A stretch of DNA of 34,565 nt from assembly GCA_017548125.1 (NCBI GenBank), contig JAFYNK010000037.1:1-34565 (forward strand). The letters run 5' to 3'. The notes under the pieces were generated by a model. It had not been told where the DNA came from. It did no database searches and saw only the letters and a program-made list of their open reading frames with translations. Positions 1 through 5,976 of this stretch are shown piece after piece. Made by a program: the position numbers and the translations under genes. The DNA comes from Bacteroidales bacterium (GTDB lineage: Bacteria > Bacteroidota > Bacteroidia > Bacteroidales > F082). Each line of letters begins with the position of its first letter. Position 1 is the stretch's first letter.

Positions 1-283
1 AACTTTTACATGCTTTATGTTTTTTCTTGGAATCTTTTCGTCTTTCTTTCAATCACATAGCTCGCTATGTTCTTTCAAGAAAAACAAAAATCTTCTCAAA
101 GAAAAATTCATAAATCATTTGCAAAGCAATTTATAGAAATACCCTATAAAAACTAGAATTATTCTCATAATTGCAATTATAAAGAATTTTATGTAAGTAT
201 AATGCTGTATGGAAAATAAATTGAGAACAAGACTTGCATAGGCTTCGGTTGCAATTAACATTTTTTATCCACTGCCTACCCTA
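1..283. other. AT-rich intergenic left edge with inverted repeats
   Basis: No gene is visible between the window edge and the aroA stop. The stretch holds a small hairpin at 55-70 (ACATAG, loop CTCG, CTATGT) nested inside wider arms TTTTTCTTG (21-29) and CAAGAAAAA (76-84). It also holds a reverse-complement copy (70-132) of a repeat found again at 30906-30970. The remainder (about 135-283) is AT-rich with no recognisable signal; in particular I see no convincing terminator for the aroA operon. Confidence 0.5.
70..132 (-). repeat. Dispersed ~65-bp repeat, copy 1 (inverted)
   Basis: Read on the minus strand, this stretch aligns almost gaplessly with 30906-30970 on the plus strand. Both start AAATTGC, share a GAGAAGATTTTT core and end TTTTTCTTGAAAGA, with roughly eight mismatches by eye. 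Both copies are intergenic. The second lies between the nucleoid-associated gene and the glycogen debranching gene, about 60 nt upstream of that gene's promoter. If position is conserved, this copy may precede a minus-strand gene lying left of the window. It contains no ORF and its function is unknown. Confidence 0.6.
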
Positions 284-1591
284 TCATGAAGTGAATTTAT
301 CGCACTCTGCGCCTTTGCGAGAAAGAGATTCAAAAAACAGCGGATATGATTTTGCCACGACTTCTGGATTTTCCATCTCGACATGACCGACTTTCATAGC
401 AAGCGGCACGAGCGCCATCGCAATACGATGGTCTTTGTAATTATCGAATGTAACATATTCTTCTTCTGAGAAATAAGGCAATTTTTCAGGACATCTCATC
501 CTTAAAACATCATCGGAGACATCTTCAAAAGTGACGTCAAGTTTCGACAACTCATTCATCATTGCCTTCTTCCTATCAGATTCTTTTATAGAGAGATTCT
601 TAAGTCCAGTGAATTCTGCATCTACTTGCAATCCTGCGCACGCTGCTACGACAGCAGGGAAAATATCCGGAGAATCAGTAAAGTCAAAAGTTAAATATTT
701 TTCACAAACTTCGGTCTTCTTTATAATCACACCTTTATCGGCAGTCGTCGTTTCTATTCCTAAAGATCTGAAAACGTCTTTTGTCACGGCATCCGCCTGC
801 ATGGAATCTATTTTTAAGTCTTTAAAAAACATCTGCGTTTTATCCGACAAGGCAAGAATCTCGTACCAGAACGCTGCTGCGCTCCAGTCGGGTTCAATTA
901 TAAAATCATCTAATTTATATCTCGAAGGATTGACCGTTATCTTCCTTTCATTGCGCTCGACATCGACTCCAGCATTCTTCATCATATTGACAGTCATATC
1001 GATATAAGGCATAGAAGAAAGGTTTCCTGTCAAAGTGAGCGACAATCCATTCTCCCAGAGAGGCGCTGCGAGCAACAACGACGATGCGAACTGACTACTC
1101 TGTTCGACGCTTATCTCAAGGTTGCCGCCTTTTATCTCGCCGCCTTTTATCTTTATCGGAGGATAACCTTCTTTTTCAAGATAATCTATTGAAACACCGA
1201 GACTTCTCAACGCATCGACCAATGGTTTCACTGGACGCTGCTTCATCCTCTCGCTGCCCATCAAAACGAACGTCCCGTCAATCATGCTTACGGCAGTCAT
1301 CAAGAAACGTAAGACCGTTCCGGCATTGGCGCAATCCAATTCAACAACGTCGTTATATGGCAAATGACTAAAGTCTAAAGACAAAAGTTTGCGAAGAAGG
1401 ACAGTATCATCTGAAGTTGAAATTAAAGTCGTTGAGTTATTTCTTTGTGTCTCTGTGTCTCTGTGTCTTTGCGTCTTCTCCTCCTGAACTCCACAATAAT
1501 GCATAATCATCAAAGCTCTGTTGCTTTCGCTTTTGCTTCGAGGAAGGTCTATTTCAGAATTAAAACTAATATTTAAAGGTGAAATGCGCAT
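284..1591 (-). CDS. aroA: 3-phosphoshikimate 1-carboxyvinyltransferase (EPSP synthase)
   Basis: This enzyme transfers the enolpyruvyl group of PEP to shikimate-3-phosphate, the sixth step of the cytosolic shikimate pathway to aromatic amino acids. Visible family motifs in order: LPRSKSESNRAL (residues 16-27, substrate-binding Lys/Ser), CANAGTVLRF (87-96), the RPVKPLVDALRSLGV block with GYPP, SSQFASSLLLAAPL, LSIKESDRKKAMMNEL and YKDHRIAMAL near the C-terminus. The length of 435 aa is normal only because of an extra stretch. Residues about 37-54 (EEKTQRHRDTETQR...) are low-complexity, encoded by a CACAGAGA-type tandem repeat, and sit where homologues run straight on to the ISTSDDT block. The gene is last in the murL-murD-aroB-aroA operon. 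Its ATG overlaps the aroB stop by one base (TAATG), implying translational coupling. Confidence 0.95.
   Translation of the reverse strand: MRISPLNISFNSEIDLPRSKSESNRALMIMHYCGVQEEKTQRHRDTETQRNNSTTLISTSDDTVLLRKLLSLDFSHLPYNDVVELDCANAGTVLRFLMTAVSMIDGTFVLMGSERMKQRPVKPLVDALRSLGVSIDYLEKEGYPPIKIKGGEIKGGNLEISVEQSSQFASSLLLAAPLWENGLSLTLTGNLSSMPYIDMTVNMMKNAGVDVERNERKITVNPSRYKLDDFIIEPDWSAAAFWYEILALSDKTQMFFKDLKIDSMQADAVTKDVFRSLGIETTTADKGVIIKKTEVCEKYLTFDFTDSPDIFPAVVAACAGLQVDAEFTGLKNLSIKESDRKKAMMNELSKLDVTFEDVSDDVLRMRCPEKLPYFSEEEYVTFDNYKDHRIAMALVPLAMKVGHVEMENPEVVAKSYPLFFESLSRKGAECDKFTS
1442..1477 (-). repeat. Simple tandem repeat inside aroA
   Basis: The minus strand reads as repeats of roughly GACACAGA (GCAAAGACACAGAGACACAG...) within the aroA reading frame, encoding the QRHRDTETQR stretch. 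Such simple repeats are elsewhere intergenic in this window. Here the repeat keeps the frame and interrupts no conserved motif, so it probably encodes a tolerated surface loop. Confidence 0.75.
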
Positions 1592-2610
1592 TATTCGGTA
1601 AATTTGTCTTTCAAAATCATGATGGAATCTCTTATGTCGTGAGGCATCACCTCAACATCGATGACAGGTTTCTCTGGTTTCGAGACAAGCACAAATCGTG
1701 GTTTGCCGCCTTTGTTTTTCTTGTCATGAGAAATATATTTCATTATCTCATCAACATCAAAATCATTAAGATTCAAGAGATTAAGATTTCCTTTAAACCA
1801 CATCTCATAGAAGAAGAGCCATTTCTCGTCCAGACCGCAATATTTCACCGAAAGATATAAGGCTGAATATATTCCAAGCGCAACTGCTTCTCCATGAGTG
1901 AGATAATTCTCTTTATCAACATAATACGACTCCAAGGCATGACCGATGGTATGACCGAAATTCAAGATCTTACGCAATCCCGACTCTCTCATATCAAGAC
2001 CAACGATTTCGTCTTTTGTCATCGCTGCTTTTTCTATGTAATCCCAATAGTTATCGGCATCTAAATCCAGAAACGAAGCATCAGCGACAAATGCATATTT
2101 CATCATTTCCGCTATGCCCGATTTTATATCTCTTTCGTTAAGAGTTTTTAAGAATTGAGTATTTATTATTATACTTTTCGGTTCGGAAAATAATCCTATT
2201 TGGTTTTTGTAGTTGTTAAAATTTATTCCGTTTTTTCCACCGATAGAAGCGTCAATCATGGCAAGTAACGTCGTTGGAACATTGACGAAATCGATTCCTC
2301 TTTTATAAGTCGATGCCGCAAAACCTCCTAGGTCTGATATCGTTCCACCGCCCAGATTTATCAAGAGAGTATCTCTTCCTGCATTAGATTCAAGGAGTCT
2401 ATTCCATATAAGCATAACATTTTCAATGCTTTTACTTTGCTCTCCAGAAGGAACTACAATCTTGGTAATTTCTCTTTCTGGCAATATCGACGCTATCATC
2501 GATGAATAAATGCTATAAATATTTTCATCTGTCAGGACGAAAAACTTATCGTAATTATTTGTCATCATTGATACCTGCGACAACGCAGCTTCACCGAAAA
2601 ATATGCTCAT
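1591..2610 (-). CDS. aroB: 3-dehydroquinate synthase
   Basis: This NAD- and divalent-metal-dependent enzyme converts DAHP to 3-dehydroquinate, the second step of the shikimate pathway. The start is set at 2610 (protein MSIFFGEAALS..., 339 aa). A longer in-frame ORF to 2712 only adds sequence that overlaps the murD C-terminus in another frame, whereas 2610 lies 4 nt after the murD stop. Motifs: SGEQSKS, the nucleotide-binding LGGGTISDLGGFAASTYKRG, VPTTLLAMIDASIGGK, the GIAEMMKYA helix, and the zinc-ligand segments LNFGHTIGHALE and THGEAVALG. Its stop overlaps the aroA ATG. Carrying two shikimate enzymes behind two peptidoglycan genes may co-ordinate biosynthesis, though the coupling could simply be positional. 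Confidence 0.95.
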   Translation of the reverse strand: MSIFFGEAALSQVSMMTNNYDKFFVLTDENIYSIYSSMIASILPEREITKIVVPSGEQSKSIENVMLIWNRLLESNAGRDTLLINLGGGTISDLGGFAASTYKRGIDFVNVPTTLLAMIDASIGGKNGINFNNYKNQIGLFSEPKSIIINTQFLKTLNERDIKSGIAEMMKYAFVADASFLDLDADNYWDYIEKAAMTKDEIVGLDMRESGLRKILNFGHTIGHALESYYVDKENYLTHGEAVALGIYSALYLSVKYCGLDEKWLFFYEMWFKGNLNLLNLNDFDVDEIMKYISHDKKNKGGKPRFVLVSKPEKPVIDVEVMPHDIRDSIMILKDKFTE

Positions 2611-2614
2611 AATG

Positions 2615-3898
2615 TTAAAATTTCTCTGCAAATTCTTTAAATACTTTTCCTCTCTCCTCGAAGTTTTTATATCTGTCGTAACTGGCAGCCGCTGGGGAAA
2701 GCAGACAAACATCGCCTTCTTTTGAATGTTTCTTCATTATGTCAAAAGCGCTCTGCATATCTCCATATTCATATATATTTCCTTGATAACCGGCAGTTTG
2801 CAGTAATCCTTTGATGGTGTTTCCAGCATCACCGGTCAACATAATATAAGGCAAAGGATTATCTTTCAAGAACACAATCAAAGGCTGATAATCTATTCCT
2901 CTGTCATAGCCTCCAAGCAAAAGAAAATTAACATTCTTTATTGTCTGTAGCGCTGCTACAGTCGCCTGTGGGATAGTGGAAATACTATCATTATAAAACT
3001 TCACTCCATTAAAAGTTCCCACATATTCCTGACGATGTTCAAGAGGTTTGAATGTTTTAAGATGCGGCAGCAATTCTGAAATAGTGACGCCGAAAGAATA
3101 ACAAGCGCAAAGAGCAGCCTTGATATTCAACTTATTATGTTCACCATGCAATAATATCTCATTCCAATCGATATTATAATCATCGAAATTATAGCTCTCG
3201 AAAGTCACATAACGAGTCTGCATCATTTCTGCTGTGAACGACAATTTATTATTCAAAACAGCGATATCATTATCGCTCATATAACGCATGATATTGATTT
3301 TTGCGTCTTTATATTTTTCAAAAGTGCCGAAATGGTCGAGATGTTCTTCAAACACATTCAACAAGACTCCGACATGCGGCGACTTATTTATGAACTGCAA
3401 CTGATGAGCTGAGAGTTCATAAACCACTATGGTACTTCTATTTATATTTGAAATACAATCAAAAATCGGGATGCCGATATTACCAGCGAGTATCACATCT
3501 TTCCCCGATTCTTTAAGCAGATGATATATCAATGTTGAGGTCGTGCTTTTACCTTTTGTTCCTGTAACGCCAATAGTCTGACTATGAAAAGCTTCCAGGA
3601 ACAAATCTGTTTGAGATGTAATTTTAGAAAAATCGATATTAATGTCTTTTACTGAAATTCCTGGTGTTTTTATTACAATATCATAATCGATTGCAGCTTC
3701 GAGATAATTTTGTCCACAATACAATCTGTATCTTTGATTATCAAGCTCTTGCAAAGCCGATTCATTCATATCAGCGACACCAATCACAGCATGAGGCAAG
3801 AATTTATTCAAGAATTTCAAAGTTGATTTTCCCTCACGGCCAAAGCCGGCGATGAGAATTTTCTTTCCTCTTAATCGTCTAAATATCGAGTCAATCAT
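2615..3898 (-). CDS. murD: UDP-N-acetylmuramoyl-alanine glutamate ligase (MurD or MurD2-type)
   Basis: This cytoplasmic ATP-dependent Mur ligase adds glutamate to UDP-MurNAc-L-Ala. It has an N-terminal Rossmann-like UDP-binding domain (KKILIAGFGREGKS). The central ATPase domain carries the P-loop GVTGTKGKSTTSTLI, the ELSAHQLQ motif and the NVFEEHLDHFGTFEKY metal-site block. The C-terminal domain carries EHRQEYVG, FYNDSISTIPQATVAAL, GGYDRGIDY and LSPAAASYDRYKNFEERG. At 427 aa it is near the normal MurD length. The neighbour 4 nt upstream is a MurL-like epimerase. In Xanthomonas, MurL acts with MurD2, which ligates L-Glu instead of D-Glu, so this protein may be MurD2-like; substrate stereochemistry cannot be read from the sequence. 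Confidence 0.92.
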   Translation of the reverse strand: MIDSIFRRLRGKKILIAGFGREGKSTLKFLNKFLPHAVIGVADMNESALQELDNQRYRLYCGQNYLEAAIDYDIVIKTPGISVKDINIDFSKITSQTDLFLEAFHSQTIGVTGTKGKSTTSTLIYHLLKESGKDVILAGNIGIPIFDCISNINRSTIVVYELSAHQLQFINKSPHVGVLLNVFEEHLDHFGTFEKYKDAKINIMRYMSDNDIAVLNNKLSFTAEMMQTRYVTFESYNFDDYNIDWNEILLHGEHNKLNIKAALCACYSFGVTISELLPHLKTFKPLEHRQEYVGTFNGVKFYNDSISTIPQATVAALQTIKNVNFLLLGGYDRGIDYQPLIVFLKDNPLPYIMLTGDAGNTIKGLLQTAGYQGNIYEYGDMQSAFDIMKKHSKEGDVCLLSPAAASYDRYKNFEERGKVFKEFAEKF

Positions 3899-3902
3899 CT
3901 GT

Positions 3903-5234
3903 TTATAAATTACTTATGTTATCCTTTAAAATCGATTCAAAATGCTCTGGAAGATTATTCGTCTCATCATATTGACTCAACAAATCATTCATTGACATTG
4001 ACTTTTGCCTTTCGTCTTTTGACATTTGACAATATTCGAGACACGCATTAACCTCCTCCACTGTGCCAACACATTCAAAAGGCTTCACATCAACATCACC
4101 GTTAAGTTGTTTTAAAATCGGAATTAAGTCATTGTCTTCCAATAAGTTCTTTCCAAAAATATCAGTCAGTTCTTCTTGAGAAATGAAAGGCGACATTATA
4201 ATCCAAGTGAACAGACACTTAGGACATTTGCCGCACCAAGAATCAGTCTTGCTTCCAACGTTACAGCTTTTAAACACCTTATAATAATCTTTGTTTCTAG
4301 AAAAGAAACGAGCGATTTGCACTTCGTTCAAAGGTCTCAAGAAACTAAAGTATTGAATCTCAGAACTTATATATTCATCGACATAACTTCTGAAGTCATT
4401 TTCAAAAGCTATTGATTTGCTATATTGATGATTCACTTCTGTATCAGGCACTGTAGGTTCATTTGCACTCGATTCATTGGAAAGAGCAATATATTTTGAA
4501 TTTGTCGCAAAACCAATCAATATTGTGTAAAAAGCCAACAATGCAGAGAATGGAGTATGTCCGTTCAGGAAGCCTTCGTTATTCATTCTCAACATTGTAG
4601 AATCCAAATTTCTTTTAACTATGGCCGTTTGTTCCAACGAAAAACCTGCTGTTTCAACACATTCTTTTGTAGCGCCGCGAGGATTTATTATCATAGGAAT
4701 TATCGGCATTTTATTTTTCAACAACTCGACTGTTACAACAGAATCCTTACCTCCGCCTATAGGAACCAACGTCTTTTCCTTTAGTTCTATGTTAATTTTT
4801 TCACAAGAAAACTCACCTTCAGGTATTATCTCCATAAAATCATTAACATTTTCCTTAATGCCATTAAGATAGAAGAACTCGCCTAAACCATTAAAATACA
4901 ATTTCTTCCACCACAGAATCTGTTTCTCATCCAATCTATGAGGCGCGATATAAACTTTCTTAGGACAAGCCAGCTTCCAATAACTCACGAGTTCAACCAT
5001 TCCGATATTAAAGATAAGAGTATCTAAATAGCTGTCATCCAAATTATTCCAATCGTACATCTCGTTTGATGGAATTTCAAAAGAAGGTGTGAAGAAAAAT
5101 TTATCATCGAGAGAGAAATAAAATTTCACCGACAAGGTATCATTTTCCAAAGTATAATTGTATCTTTGAAAACGGAAAAATTCATATTCTTCTCGCAAGA
5201 GATTATATTTATTTTGGTCGTAATATGTTGCCAT
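3903..5234 (-). CDS. murL: MurL-like UDP-MurNAc-L-Ala-L-Glu epimerase
   Basis: A 443-aa PP-loop ATP pyrophosphatase-type protein. MurL enzymes use ATP, releasing AMP and PPi, to invert the terminal L-Glu of UDP-MurNAc-L-Ala-L-Glu to D-Glu. Visible: the GMVELVSYWK segment, LGEFFYLNGI, the PP-loop PIGGGKDSVVTVELL (GGGKDS at residues 160-165), NESSANEPTVPD followed by NHQYSKSIAFE, and a Cys cluster (C324 and C334-x2-C337-x2-C340) as in zinc-binding PP-loop enzymes. The start is moved from 5303 to 5234 (MATYYDQ...), because a good promoter lies at 5259-5289 and the extra 23 residues come from a simple intergenic repeat. First gene of the operon, immediately ahead of murD, which strongly supports a peptidoglycan role. 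The family call is from recalled motifs; a generic QueC-like PP-loop enzyme is the alternative. Confidence 0.72.
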   Translation of the reverse strand: MATYYDQNKYNLLREEYEFFRFQRYNYTLENDTLSVKFYFSLDDKFFFTPSFEIPSNEMYDWNNLDDSYLDTLIFNIGMVELVSYWKLACPKKVYIAPHRLDEKQILWWKKLYFNGLGEFFYLNGIKENVNDFMEIIPEGEFSCEKINIELKEKTLVPIGGGKDSVVTVELLKNKMPIIPMIINPRGATKECVETAGFSLEQTAIVKRNLDSTMLRMNNEGFLNGHTPFSALLAFYTILIGFATNSKYIALSNESSANEPTVPDTEVNHQYSKSIAFENDFRSYVDEYISSEIQYFSFLRPLNEVQIARFFSRNKDYYKVFKSCNVGSKTDSWCGKCPKCLFTWIIMSPFISQEELTDIFGKNLLEDNDLIPILKQLNGDVDVKPFECVGTVEEVNACLEYCQMSKDERQKSMSMNDLLSQYDETNNLPEHFESILKDNISNL

Positions 5235-5258
5235 AATGTTAAAATCGAAATTGACGTA

Positions 5259-5289
5259 CAAAATTAACAAAAATGGCATTAAAATCAAT
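5259..5289 (-). promoter_or_regulatory. Predicted promoter of the murL-murD-aroB-aroA operon
   Basis: On the minus strand, ATTG (5286-5289) is followed after 19 nt by TAATTTTG (5259-5266). This matches the Bacteroidota -33/-7 pattern TTTG-N19-TAnnTTTG closely. Transcription would start near 5252, giving a leader of about 18 nt before the ATG at 5234. This placement rules out the longer ORF start at 5303. Confidence 0.6.
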
Positions 5290-5290
5290 A

Positions 5291-5318
5291 ATTCATAATG
5301 CATAATTCATAATGCACA
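5291..5318. repeat. ATTCATAATGCATA simple repeat
   Basis: Two copies of ATTCATAATGCA sit in tandem in the divergent murL/yqgE spacer. The same sequence family recurs at 13573-13599 over the stop of the FGE lipoprotein gene. It is low-complexity and non-coding here. Confidence 0.55.
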
Positions 5319-5339
5319 ATCAAATTTATTCTAGTGGTC

Positions 5340-5927
5340 ATGAATAAAGAGGAACTATTTAAGATTCAAAGCAATACATTAAAGGTGTCAATTGGCGACG
5401 TTTTGATTTCGGAGCCTTTTCTCAACGATTTTTACTTCAGGCGTTCCGCCATATTAGTCGTCGATCACAACGAAGAAGGCAGTTTCGGCGTTGTCATCAA
5501 CAAAAGGCTCAAAGTGCCTTTCAACGACCTCATCATGGGTTTTCCTAAGTTCGATGCCGAAGTCTATCTTGGCGGTCCCGTTGAAACCGACAGAGTTTTC
5601 TTCATCCACACCATAGGTGAGATGATTCCTGATTCGCATAAAATCATGAGCGGACTCTATTGGAGTAGCAACATCAACGCTCTTAAAGCTATGATTAAAA
5701 ACGACTTGATAAAACCACACGAAGTCAGATTCTACATAGGCTACGCTGGATGGGACGGCGGACAAATACGCACGGAACTGGAAGCAAACGTCTGGGTCGT
5801 TGGAAAATTCAGCACAAAAGAAATACTCCACACTATGCCAAGCAAAATGTGGAGCACCTTTGTCAATAAACTAGGAAACAAATACATTCTTTGGGACAAG
5901 TTCCCATTAAATCCTTCGGATAATTAA
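5340..5927 (+). CDS. YqgE/AlgH family protein (UPF0301/DUF179)
   Basis: A 195-aa cytoplasmic protein of the widespread YqgE/AlgH family, whose biochemical role is unsettled. Motifs in order: the GDVLISEPFLNDFYF N-terminus, SAILVVDHNEEGSFGVVINK, the VYLGGPVETDRVFFIH strand, GLYWSSNINALKAMI, RFYIGYAGWDGGQI and ELEANVWVV near the C-terminus; these are the conserved family blocks and the protein is full-length. A GTG two codons earlier (5334) could also start it; the ATG at 5340 is preferred. It is divergently transcribed from murL and has no obvious promoter of the TAnnTTTG type. Downstream are a short TGATGAAGTAATGAAGT repeat and a CTAATTC-type repeat. Confidence 0.9.
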   Translation: MNKEELFKIQSNTLKVSIGDVLISEPFLNDFYFRRSAILVVDHNEEGSFGVVINKRLKVPFNDLIMGFPKFDAEVYLGGPVETDRVFFIHTIGEMIPDSHKIMSGLYWSSNINALKAMIKNDLIKPHEVRFYIGYAGWDGGQIRTELEANVWVVGKFSTKEILHTMPSKMWSTFVNKLGNKYILWDKFPLNPSDN

Positions 5928-5976
5928 AGTGATGAAGTAATGAAGTACAACTGTCAATTCCTAACTCCTAATTCTT
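5928..5976. repeat. Simple repeats between convergent genes
   Basis: The gap between yqgE and the GH3 fusion gene is filled by two simple-repeat types. GTGATGAAGTAATGAAGT is the reverse complement of the 8-mer array at 11864-11946. CAATTCCTAACTCCTAATTC belongs to a family also seen at 10281-10315 (inverted), 17058-17096 and 22089-22102. No classic terminator hairpin is visible. Confidence 0.55.

Noticed and set aside
2611-2712. Longer aroB start at 2712
   Set aside because: The extra 34 residues are murD C-terminal DNA in another frame; the ATG at 2610 lies 4 nt after the murD stop and begins the family-like sequence.
5235-5303. Longer murL start at 5303 with a hydrophobic N-terminus mimicking a signal peptide
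   Set aside because: It is encoded by a simple intergenic repeat and lies upstream of the predicted promoter; a PP-loop enzyme acting on UDP-MurNAc peptides should be cytoplasmic.
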